DNA of 64,000 nt from Siderastrea radians (Eukaryota; Cnidaria; Anthozoa; Scleractinia; Rhizangiidae): contig OZ024895.1 of assembly GCA_964017195.1 (NCBI GenBank), forward strand, positions 29,867,375 to 29,931,374. Direction: 5' to 3'. Below the pieces are notes generated by a model that worked only from the letters and a program-made list of their open reading frames with translations, made no database searches and was not told the DNA's origin. Numbering within the stretch: the first letter of the stretch is position 1; each line of letters begins with the position of its first letter. This document shows, one piece after another, positions 11,731 through 23,800 of this stretch. Both the position numbers and the translations under genes were made by a program.

Positions 11731-14101
11731 TACCTTACCCATTCTTTCTCCGTTGGCCTTGTTAGTAAAACCAAGAGGTTTAGCCCTGACGAAACAGAGA
11801 TGTACGTCATTGGAAAAGTTGGAAACTGCTTACTTGCACACTCAGGCTAGATAGACATAGAAATACTCAAACTTAATTAATACTAACAAAAAAAACTCCC
11901 ACGCTTGGAGTTGGGTGGCAAAATGGGAAAACCTTTCGTCTGCTTGAGCTTGCAAGTGAATTCCAGTTTAATCAAAGCAAATGTGAGTTGTCTCAAGCGC
12001 AAGCGAGTGTTAACGAAACAGTCACAGTTTAGCTCGGCAAAACGGACTCCCTCTGTTTAACTAGTGTTTTACGTCCAGTGAATAGCCAGCGGAGGGGCCA
12101 TTAATGAGTGTTGGGCTCTGATGTCAAAATATCATTGGATTTTCGACGGCTAAACCCGTTAACCTTAATATCACGACTGAGGAGTATCCCAGTTTCGTCC
12201 TTGGTCATTTATTAACCCACGGGAGTACAAGATGGGGATGGTTGCCACCTTCCATAAGGTAACAATCCTAGTGACTGTACGCACTTCCCTAAAAGACATT
12301 TTGACAAGAGGTTTTGTGAAAATCGGTTAAAAGAAATATGGCCCCATAAGTAACAGGTGGTGGAGCTATTTCTGATTAATATTGGTATTTTCACCTTGCT
12401 CAGTGAAAAAGGGCAAAATGCCGACAAGCATCAATGTGTTTAATTATGTCGTATTCTAGCTGTCTAGATAAAAAAGTTTCAATTTCCGCCGTTTGTTTTG
12501 ATAAAACAAAACAATCGGGTCACACTTGTGGTGATGTAATTACCAAAGTATAAGGGGTTTACCGAAGTATGGGCTCTCTTTAGTGTGACCTCAACCATTG
12601 CCGAATGTCTGCTCCATACCCCTCGGTGGCGAATAGTAACTTCGAGACTTTGCGAGACTTTGCCAGGCGGTGAGATGTGCGAGCCGAGACCTTTTCAAAG
12701 TAGATTTCAAATTTAGTTACAGCGGACATTTATAGTTGTCGAGTAATGTTAACTAAGCGTATCACAACTTCGAGATTCATTTAACAGCCCCCCAAAAGGG
12801 AAGACTCTGGGCTGTTTCGCAACAAGATCGAGGTCCTGAGACGGCTAGGTCAAAAAAAAAAAATTCGAGACTCCGAGACGCAAAGAATCCCTTAAGTAAC
12901 GAGATTGCGAGACGCTCACAACTGAGCTGAAATTTTGCGTGCTCCTTATGTTTGAAATACCATTAGTCACCCCGAGGGATATTCATAGGAATTAACGCAG
13001 GATTTGCTATTAGGATCACGCATAATTATGGCGACAATACAAATGCAAACCAAAACAACTAGAACTACACAAGGATTGGAATCGGTTACGTTCAACTAAC
13101 CATGTCACATTATAAGTGAATAATTGTTTACTATGCATAATTTTTTTTATGTTGCATTTTCACCATCACACTATTTTGCACTATATTTAATCCACTGGTA
13201 AAGGGTCATACCAAAAACGTCTGGGCGCATTTGTTACCAAAGAGCACCTTTAGCAAAACAAGTTACGGAAGTGCTACACAGCATTACATTTTTTTTAAAG
13301 AAAAACGTGGCTACCAGAATTTTCCGATGGGAGTGTCAACTTATCTCGGCTCGATTTGCCATTATAAAAGGATAAGGTTAAGCCGTTCTTGTTGGATATA
13401 ATCGCATTATTTTAAACAAATTCTCGATCAATGTGCTCGTGTATGATAAGGAAGTCATCAAAAGCTGTCAACTGGACGTGACAGGTATAAATATTCAGAA
13501 ATTTGGCATACACAATGACTGCATTTGGACATGAACCTCAGAGAACTGGAAACTGAGTTAGTTTTACCAGCGTTTCCAGAGTTTTTAACAAATATAATTT
13601 AATTTTCGAAGGCTTGACGATGTCAAAAATCAAAACGTTTTTGCTTCAGTTCACAAGGGTATTCATAGGTTGAATTACAATTTTCAAAGTGGAAATCAGA
13701 CTGCGCTCGCTGCAGAAAACAGTGTTCATAGAAAGTTGTAAAGTTATAACGACTTGAGGTAATCAACAAAAACTATGTTAACTTTTAACTTGTTATTGTC
13801 AAATATAAGTTTGTGGAGTATGGCAGTAAACTTTGATTTCTTGTAATTTTGTTTCGGTGTTTCATTTGTTGTGATGAGTGTTGTGCTAGCTGGTAATCAG
13901 TTTTCTCGCCCTGACACGTTGCCTTATGGAAAATTCAGTGATGAATGACCTTCTTAACCCCCAGAAACTTAGCCAACGATGGCAAAATCAGGGTATAAAT
14001 CCCCAAGATCGAGCAAGTAATTGTTTAGAAAAAAATCACTGTCAATCTAACGAATATCCACTGATCTTGCCAACTCGTCCTACGGTCTGGTTTGCAAAGT
14101 A
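11731..14101. other. Intergenic region after gene 1, no gene seen
   Basis: AT-rich sequence with short ORFs only. I found no protein-like frame, no splice-flanked exon and no convincing repeat boundary. Around 12640-12920 there are several loosely repeated CGAGACTTTGCGAGAC-type words. Confidence 0.5.
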
Positions 14102-14657
14102 CTAACCCTATCCAGACCAGGCTTTTCTTTTCTTTTCTTTCTTTTCTTTTTTTTTTGGTCTTCTGGGACTGGGGGGGGGGGAAGGAGGGATTGGCCCTCA
14201 CCTCTTAACTCCAAGAATATTAACGCTATGACAACGAAACTTGGAGACCAGATAGTGCGTCCAAAAGGTTTCCTTTCAGGTACGTATCCTAAGCTGGCGA
14301 CGTCATATGACATAACAATTAGGTCAGCTTCTTAAAGGAAGGCAATCTTGGAGCCGCCATGCTGGATTTTTAATTTTTCCAGAAGCTTTGAAAATGCCAA
14401 AACTGACCAAAAGGAAACCAAAATCAACAAAAGAACACGAAGACGATATTAACATGTAAAACATACTTTAAGCACTTGCTGTGTCAAATTGTTCCCAGAT
14501 AAATTTTAGGACGAGTCACCAAGTTTGGTGGGTTAAGCTTGCTTGTTAAAAAAGAGCAAAAAAATAATAAAATAAAATAAAAACATTCAAAATAAAAATG
14601 TTATAAACGTCTAAAGTCAGAGTGGGCACAATCGTACCCCCGGTCTGAAAAGGTTAA
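14102..14657. mobile_element. TTAA-type MITE, TAACCCTAT...GGTTAA family
   Basis: It runs from TAACCCTATCCAGACC to GGTCTGAAAAGGTTAA. The body shares AAATTTTAGGA, GTCACCAAG-TTGGTG, a G-run near the left end and a GCCGCCATG-TGGATTTTT block with the copies at 32100-32694 and 36154-36340. A (TTTTC)n tract is near the left end. It is non-coding and diverged. Confidence 0.5.
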
Positions 14658-17600
14658 AAGATTTGGAACTGGAATTCTTAAACGTAGTTGTTTTTCCAAT
14701 ACCATTTCAATGATTAATTCACTAATAATCTTTACAATAACCATTAACAGCATTTCCCTAGTTTTTGGTCATAGACATGAGAACAATTAGATAACTAGAG
14801 TACGATTTTACCAAAACTTGTAAACGTAATTAGCATCTAGATCTCCTATAACCTAGTCCGTATATTTATCATTATTTTCAACATACCCGAGAGCTGGAAT
14901 AATGATCCTAAAAAGGAAACAATCTAAAACTAAACAAACAAACAAAAAACAAAACAAAACAAACAAAAACAAGTTGATTATACTGCAAGTATTAAGTATG
15001 GCTTGTCTAAAGTTAAGTATGACACTTGGAAAGAAGCACAGAAGTCTGTGATGGAGGAATTATGAAAAGGGAAAAGGCCTAAAGCATGCTCAAAAGTATA
15101 TGCTGAAGAAACTGGAGAGCCCACAATGTAAAATACCCCCCCCCCACCCCTCACCCCCGAAAAAAATGCCATGTCAGATGACCAGTCGGATAAGTTGTAA
15201 AATACCGCTTCCACTTTAACCGTAAGGTATTGAGAATTGACATCTGATCGGATTTGACATATTTCCAGTAAAATCCTTCTGTTTTAGCTCAAGACTGTGG
15301 ATTGTACTTCGGTATTGTGCATATGGATGTTTACCTTTTATACTGATTGATAATCATTTTAACAACTAAAACAAATGAAGCAAGAAAAGTCCCAGGGACA
15401 TTAGACCTCGTCGATGTTCTCTCTCCCTCAGGGTGCAAAATCTATTACGGTCACTCAAGATACGAGCCCAAGTGGTGTAGCAGACGTTTGCGACGAATAT
15501 TTGTATGGTCGAGCGAAAACCGGGAATCTGGGGCTAGTGACAGAAAAAAGAACAGGAAAGAAAACAAAATGGATATTACTAGATTCAATCCTGATCATGA
15601 CGGCGGGTTAAGAAAGGATCATTTGGCCGTCAATGGGTTGATTGACAATGCCCCTCAAATGTGTCACTTTCTCAGAAGTGTAGGATAGAGGAGACAGCGG
15701 TATTAGGCCTTTTACGGCGAGCGGGTGTGCAAAAGTCTTCCTCTGCCGCTTTCCGTTTCTTCTCGCTTTTCAGCCAAGATGACTTTCACGATATGGAACT
15801 TTCTCTGTACTATTTTCGTTGCAAGTTGCAATCTTGTCATGACAAGGTCAGCAGAACATCACACTCTGATTTTTGCTGCTAGACGAATTACACTACCTCC
15901 GTCGCTTACCTTTACCTTACCTGTGTTATTCTAAACGAGAGAAAAATGCGAAATTCAGACGTGAACTTCCACCTGGCGCCATTTATATTTTCGACAATCG
16001 CAACGCAGAGCGAGTAGAATTTGCGAAGTTTCAATCGCATTTTTTTTCTTACACGCCAAAAGACACGGCTTGTGCCATGTCTGTAATATATATAGTTGAG
16101 CTATCCTAATAGTCGAGCTCCAAAAGAAAACGAAATCACAAAAATTAAAAGCCACTCCTGTGTCGCACGGATATATTCAAGTGCTCAAAAAAAAAAAAGA
16201 GAAAAGAGAAAAAAAAAACGAAAAACTAAAAAAAAATACAGAAAACATAAACAACAATTTAAATCTAAAAAAAAAAACGCACCACCAGGAGAATAAAATG
16301 CCACTTTCACGAGCACAATCAGTAGAAGCCTTCTGGGAAGGGTGGGGAGGCGGTAGGAGGGTAAGAGGGCGTCTGAATATCACTAATAACAATTGAAAAT
16401 GCCTACATGAAGACTCAAACTTGTCCCTGGAAAGGGGTTTGTGACCGTTGACCAGATGACGTGAAAGGAGGGAGGAGCCGTAAATGCTGCGCAGCTTTAC
16501 TTTGCCAAATTCCTTAAAAACTCAAGTACCTACCTTTACCAGTTCCTCGCGTGCGAGAAAGAAAGAAGAGACGGATAAATGACAGGTAAATTACAATAAG
16601 ACGGGAAGGCGGTTTCAGTACAAAGTCTACAGGCTCCGTCGCCTCTTTCCGTAGGTCTCGCAAAGGTCACTTTGGTCGCTGATTTTTGTCTTGCTTTATC
16701 ACCCACTTCGGAGCCTGTTCACAGTTTTTTTTAGTGTCTGATTAACTTTCCTTTCAACCACCCATTTTTGTTCTCTTGGCAACCTCCGTATTGTACTTAT
16801 TTATTCATTCGCCATTGACCAGTCAGAAACTGTATAAATAAACATTTATTACATATTCATTTCTGGAGCACTAGATTGGTCCTTCATAATAAGCAACTGG
16901 ATATAAGAGTCCTGACTAAACCTGGAGCTATTAATTTTTAAGTGGGATGCAAATGTGTATATCCTGCACATACGTGACACTTAAATAATTGATTTTCTTT
17001 CTCGAAAAGAACTGAGCTTGAAGCTCCTGTACTCGCCGGTAAGTAGCCTTAGTCATACAATATTAGAGCAAATAATAACCATCACGATAATTTGTAATAT
17101 TTCCGTTTACCAACGAGAGGAAAACACATAGCCTTTTATTTAATAGGTTTGTCAAGCCCACGTGCACACTATTTATTTTTGCTGGAACTGACATAAAAAA
17201 TATTATATTGTGACCTGAACAAATAAGTGTATATGAAACAAAATCACGAACGTTTATGGCAAGAAAATGCATCTGTTTCCTTTTTATTCTAACAGAAGAC
17301 AAATCAGTTGATTCATTTTATCCTACTTCTTTGAACTAATCAATTTAATTTAATGGCTTAGTAAGAAACCTAGGAAATATATGTTTGCTTTAAGTTTACG
17401 TAACCAATGTTTTTTTGGTGCAAAAAACCATACCATTAGAAATGTAAGATTAAGGGCAAAAACAAAATAACAAAATAACAAGCAAAGACAAATGGATACG
17501 ATGGATTGAGGTCATACAAAGCAGCATAAATTTTTTTCCCTTCCATTTTAACCTAACTGAAAAAATCGTTGGCTTTCAGGTTTTATCTGTTAAATAAGAA
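14658..17600. other. Intergenic region upstream of gene 2
   Basis: No gene is supported. An A-rich tract lies at 16188-16290. A small ATG frame at 15779-15934 starts with a hydrophobic stretch (see the separate entry). The 5' UTR of gene 2 may begin at an AG acceptor-like TTGGCTTTCAG ending at 17580, just before the start codon. Confidence 0.4.
15779..15934 (+). CDS. Possible signal-peptide exon or chance ORF, 51 codons
   Basis: The ATG has A at -3 and is followed by TFTIWNFLCTIFVASCNLV, which reads as a secretion signal. A GTCAGC donor-like site follows at MTR (15846-15851), so the real exon, if any, may end there. No downstream partner exon was found and no family is recognised. This is a weak call. 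Confidence 0.15.
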   Translation: MTFTIWNFLCTIFVASCNLVMTRSAEHHTLIFAARRITLPPSLTFTLPVLF

Positions 17601-17861
17601 ATGGCAGGTGCCATTTCACATGAATCGAGCAAAGCCAGCAAGATATCTGAATCGACAAAAGGACTAATTAAAGAATTTTGTAACTACACGACCACCCATG
17701 GCGTTGGGAGGCTCGCAGAGGCCAAGACACTCTTTACCCGCTTTATTTGGTCTCTTTTCATCCTTGGGGCGTTTGGCATGTTCCTCTATCAGACGCATGG
17801 CTTATTTGAATTGTATCTTAGTCGTCCTGTTTCTACAGTAGTGCGAGTCAGACATAAAACG
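17601..17861 (+). CDS. Gene 2 exon 1, N-terminus and TM1
   Basis: 87 codons from ATG to donor ACG/GTGAGT, phase 0. It carries the His-Gly gating motif ([13 protein letters not shown]) and TM1 ([16 protein letters not shown]). Confidence 0.95.
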
Positions 17862-20800
17862 GTGAGTCACCTATTAATGACGTAAAGTAACTGTATAGGA
17901 TTTGGTACCGATTATGCACTGGCGAGCTTAGAAAAAGAAGTTGCTTGTGGTCGTACATTCATTCTTATTTATTCAAATTTTAATGTCAGAAAATACAACA
18001 CCACAAGAGGTAATTACACTACTGAATTTACCAAGGGTTCTGCAAAATAAAATTAATTACGGTTAGTCGTTTCTTCAAAACAATCTTTTTAATTATTGGA
18101 AACAATGCTACCTTTTTTTAGTCTTTTACACGCATTATGATTACCTAAAAACTAAACCACTGACTGGCTCATTTATAACTCTCTTTTCATGATAAGTACA
18201 AATGCTTTAAGAAGTAGAAATGTTCAAAACTGATCTAAAAATTCTTTTAAGTTATAAAATGCTTCAAATTGTTAAAAACCTCTCAAATTTTCGGCTTCAA
18301 TCAGTAAGCCTTCGTCAGGAGACTGATTAAGATCCGACGAGGAATTGATAAAAAAGTCTTCGGCCAGAAACCCGAATGGAACGTAAGAGTGGCAAGTAAG
18401 GTCGTAGGAATTCTTTTCGCTCGTTAATTGCATTCTCAGTGTCGAGTGTTGAACGGAGTGACTCTAAGAATAGACTAGGAATAACATAATATGGCTGTAT
18501 ATTTAGTGCATTTTTACATTCCCTACCTCCCCCCCCTCAAAAAAAAAACATTAACGTCGCTAATAATGCCCAAGCGCATTAAAGGAAAACCCGGCCCCGA
18601 GTGTTGGCCAATCACAGCATGCATTATATGTTCAGAAGCTCTAGCAATGTAATAATTCGGAATAATTTTTGTAATCCTAGTCAAGAGATGAAAGCACTTT
18701 GAAGATGCCTTCAAAGCAAGAAAAGGAATAATAAGGACGTTTTTCGGGAATAAAAAAATAGCATAACGAGCAAATTTTCCGCAAGATGGCTAAAACGAGC
18801 TGGTTTGTGACTTAAATAATATTAATTTATTATTTATTTCCATCTAGAAAGTAACATTTCCTACGGTAACAGTTTGCAACCAAAACCCTGTCAAAGGTGA
18901 CGAAATACCGAATGATTATATCACATCAATATCTAAGGAAATCCTTGAACAGCTAGCAGAAGAAGGAGGCAACCCCACAGGTAAATGCAATACAATGTTT
19001 TTGTTGAACTTGTGTTAATTTTTCACCCAGTCAAGTGAAACTACATAGTACCTGTGGTGACTTGATAGCAATCGTCCTGCGCTTGGCACCCTCAAAATGC
19101 CTTTGCATCGCGGTTGGATTTTTTCATTTTTGTTTGATCCCGATGTAACAATTAACATTGCAAGTGCTTTGGTTTTTACTTTACGGCATTTGATTGAAAA
19201 TTGCTCTGACTTATAACTGGCTAATTTCGATTTAACCGTTTTTTTTTTCTTTCTTGGTTTGTTCTTGTGTTTTTTGCTCGTTTGATGGTCTCAATAATCT
19301 GGTTTTTAACTTGCATGATCACTGAAATAGAAGGCAATTTCAGACGTTGTTCGAGATCATCTGGGGTTAAGAAAAGCTAGAAATTATTAATTTAAGCAAA
19401 GGTCGACTCCTGCTGATAATGAATCAACACAAAGATAGCCGCATAATCTTGAACGGGGTAGCAAACTTTGAGCTAAGTACAGTGGGCTAGTTTATTAATG
19501 AAGTAGTAAATAGAATACAGATTTATGACAAAAGCTAATGATACAACCAATTTGTTTGCTTTCCACATGTTAACCGGCGCTGAACCAAAGCTGTCGAAAG
19601 TGACGAGCTCGATCCTTCAGCCTCAAGCAATGATACAGATGAACTACCAGAGGACCCAGGACAACAACTCAGAATTGACTATCTTGTTGAAAACATGTTG
19701 ATCGCGAAGTTAGCAGTAGAGAACGCTTCCAACTTGTACAAAATGGGGCACCAATTTAACGACTTGGTGTTTGATTGTAACTTCAGGGGAACCGATTGCA
19801 GGTGGGTTTATTACGACTATTTTGTGCTTCAATTATAATAACTTGATTATCGTAAACGGTGGACAACACTGAAGCCTCATGCACACGAGAATGTTTTTCT
19901 TTTTGATGTTTCTGCATGTGCCTTGATGCCTTGATTGTCTAGGGTCAGGCGCCCACTGTCTATTTCTGCAACCCTCGGGTTTTTAGCTGAGTGATTAAAA
20001 CAGTGCTGCCAAGCCACATGCTACAATTTAACTTTCTACTGAACTGAATGAGTCATTTCTTTTTGGATGAAATTTTGCCGCTTACTTTTCGCTGTGTGGG
20101 CGCATGCTGCCCCGCTCCTCTTAAGACGATGGCAGTAAAAGGGCATCTACACTGGTCAAATTAAATTTACCCAACACTAAACAATGGAACATCATTTGTC
20201 AAAGATAATTCGCTAGCGTCTATGGGGCAACAATGATAATGAGAACAACAACGACGACGACGATGATGATGATGATGATGATGATGGAGATGGTGATGAT
20301 GATAATGATGATGATAAAAAACAATCAAGAAATACCTAAACAAGGTGTTTACAAATAAACATAAAACTAATGAAACTATTGCAGAGATTAACGTGAAAAA
20401 GAAGCGACAACATATTTAGCCAAAGTATATTTTGCATATAATTCCAAACTACCAGCAGTGAGAAAATACGTGTCATCCATATGCATAACTGACATTTAAT
20501 GAATTATGTTTAATAGTTTCATTCACATTGCAGAAACTATTCAAAATACTGGTCGTATTTCTGGGATTATCGCTATGGAAATTGTTATGAGTTTAACAGC
20601 GGAACGGGTGGTGGTGGCCACAATCAAACAATACTTAAGACGCACAGTACTGGGCCCTTTGGAGGTAAGTTAACCAAATACGTCTTCACATCACACTTCT
20701 CACCAGATTTAATATCAGATGAAATAATCAAATATTATCGAGGCTATATTGCCTCTTCATTTTTTTCATTACGTGCTAGTTCATTAGTATAACCGAAGTA

Positions 20801-23800
20801 TTTTGAGATAGAACTGTTCCATGCTGCGTGCTGCAAAATATACGAGGATGAAATTACTTGGTGCCGAAACTTAAATTGGATCGGGTTTTCAACAACAACT
20901 GAAAACAACAACAACGAAAAATGCCAAAGATGTCAAAGAACAAAAGAACGCTTCTTTTAAAAGCCGCTGTTATAGTTAAGTACGCAACGTCAAGTGGTTA
21001 TTGTTTAACCCTCAGCTCGGTTGTACAAGCAAAGTCACACTCCCGCCATGGTACAAGGGGGGGGGGGGGGGGGTTGGTGGCCCCCCCTTTGGGATTTCGT
21101 TATATTCCAATATTTTGAAAAGATTTCACCTTCTGTGATGTACTCTACAAGATAAGGTACATATTATGGGCTGCAGTGCTGCTGGGGACCTGTGACTTCA
21201 TTCAAGATAACTGCCATATTGGCCGCCATCTTGGATTTTACCGAAAATTTGAAATCGTCAAAAAAAGTTGAAAATTGGAGGTTTTTGATGCTGGACATGC
21301 AGAATATGACATGATTAAACATTTTGCTGCTTTTTGTTGACATTTTGTGCATTTTTCACTTTAAAAGGGTAAAAAACACGAATTTTTCTTCAAAAATCTC
21401 TTGACCACCTGCTACTTATGACGTCATATCTCGTTACCATAGCAACCGATTCTCACTAAACCTGTGTCAAAATGTGTCCTAGGGATATTACAGCGCACAG
21501 CTACTGAAAACGGCAGGTCTAGATGATAATTCGTCTTGCAAAAATTCAAGGGAAACCTTATGGGAGGTGGCATCTGACCCCCCTTCTAATCTCCCCATCC
21601 CCCTAACCCTAACCCTAACCCTAACCCTAACCCTAACCCTACCCCCCCCCCTTCCTTGAGCCCCCGAGGGTTAAGGATACTTCAGTAATGTTAAGAGATT
21701 TAAGATTATGGGAGACTGATCCTAGAGTGACCATCATAACGGTACTGGCTGTTTAATTCTTCTGTGCAGTTGTGGATGCTAACAAACGGACGAGTTAAAA
21801 AGGGAACGCGAATCGATCACATGACTGTATGGAATGCATGACTTATGCATCTTTCGTGCTTTCCAAACTTCCCGCGTGCTTCATATCTCGATGAAGCACG
21901 CTGACGTATAAACCAATTGTTAAAATGATAGCAAGAGCTATCAGAATTACCCCCCCCCCAACCAAAAAAAGGAAGTTGGGTAACCATGCAGTTTGGGGGG
22001 ATAATTGAGTTAAAATTTGGAAAGAAAAAAGCCATACATTATTTGTATTTTAGAGCTATTACCACAGGCTTACCGTCCTCTGTTTTTGTTGCGGACCTGT
22101 GCTAGCTGTATATTAATGGTCACTTCGGTTGTGTACAAAGGATTTTGTGAATACGATAATTACAGCTTTTTGAACTGAAGAAAATCAAATAAAAACGCAT
22201 AGAAACATGAACACTGTGTTAGTGCTTGTTATTATGCGCTTGGTTGGTCGATTTAAACCTTCTGGAGCAAACTTGGCAAAACAAGGTTTGCAAGTTCATG
22301 ATCAAAAACTCCAGATTACCGATCGGCTTGGAATTTCGCCTTTATTTATACACTTAACCTCGTGCCTTTGACAAAAGAATCCCGGTTTCCGGAAGAACAG
22401 TCTTTGTACTTTGATTTGGCCTGATTTTGACTCATTCGAGTCCGAGGGTTGACCCTCACGGAAATCCAGCACAACTTTTCGAATCTGATGGAAAATTTGG
22501 TTCTGCCTATGATCTGCACAAGTTGCCTACTCAAAGGCATCTCAAGAATGCAGTTTTCGATGCAAATTTGAACTCGCGAGTCCCAAGCGGCTTGTTTGAC
22601 ACACAAAGGAATCCAGTTAAAACACGTGCGCAAATAGTACAATATAGGGCGGAAACGTATCGAAGATAGATGCTCTACAGAAACGACATCCATAAAGCAC
22701 CAAAACATGTTTGATGACATCCTCCGCACGAATGGATAACCAGAAGACAATATAGTACAAACAAAGCACCCCCAAAGCCATAAAAATCTCTCCACCTCTC
22801 AACGTGGATTGGTCATACCTCAAGATTCCATACATTTCCGTTCGTCTAAACCACGAGATCACTAACATTTCCCGAAAAAAGGGCATACCAGTACATGTCA
22901 CGCACAGATCATACACCCTCAGACGAGCTCTCTCTCATAACACCATTGAGCGTAAATGCACCCGGGACAACTGCCCCACCTCAAACGCCAAATTGTGCCT
23001 AGTAAGGAACGCCGTTTACCAAATCACATGCCACCACCACATGCCAAAACAAAGACTACAAAGGCATTGAAATCAAGACCATTGTACTGGAAAACGACCC
23101 CCAAAATCTACGTCTATTTGAAGCATTTTACATAAGGAAATACAAACCTACCCTCAACACCCGAGAGGAATGCAGCAAATTCGTAGACCGTTTGTCCTAG
23201 TGACTATTCACACTGCATACATTAAAGCAACGCATATAAGGTTAGTGCACATGAATAAATTATCACTTTGGCTCAACTGCCGTACGGTGCGGATCGTTCT
23301 TTTCCGTTCCTCGTGTTTCCTTCTTTTCTCATTTAATGGCGGACGTACAGTATCCTGCAGGACAAGGAGCCCCTGCTCAAGCCGCTCCACCGGTTGCCCA
23401 AGGAATTCAGCCAGCCGACGAACTAGCAGCTCAAGCGGCCGGTGGTCAAGTAGCTCAAGTAGTTCAACAAGTTGTTGGACAGGACGCTTTGCCGGCGGCC
23501 GAACACGTGGCTCAGGAATTCAACAAGCCGCGGCTCAAGTACCTCAACAAGCTGTGGGACAAGCTCAACCCGGAGAGTTGGAGGTAGAATATGTTTACTT
23601 TTGTCGTTTATGTGTCCTTTTTTTTATAAATTACGAGCAGGGACAAGGGCGGCAACCCTTTATTTGTCTTCTTCTTTGCTTGTGTTCGGCTTTCCCGCTT
23701 ATTCATTGCTCGCGCTTTAGTCATTTTTTTTGTTTGTTGTTATTAAGCTTATCGGTAATTCGAGTGTATTTCGGATCTTGGTGGCTTTTTTATGGGTGAC

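Noticed and set aside
15347..15688. 113-codon frame and an overlapping 65-codon frame after a CCCTCAG acceptor-like site
   Set aside because: Neither looks like a known family, both overlap, and no joining exon in phase was found.
22346..22795. 149-codon minus-strand frame
   Set aside because: It is mostly antisense to the Penelope relic flank and has no recognisable domain.
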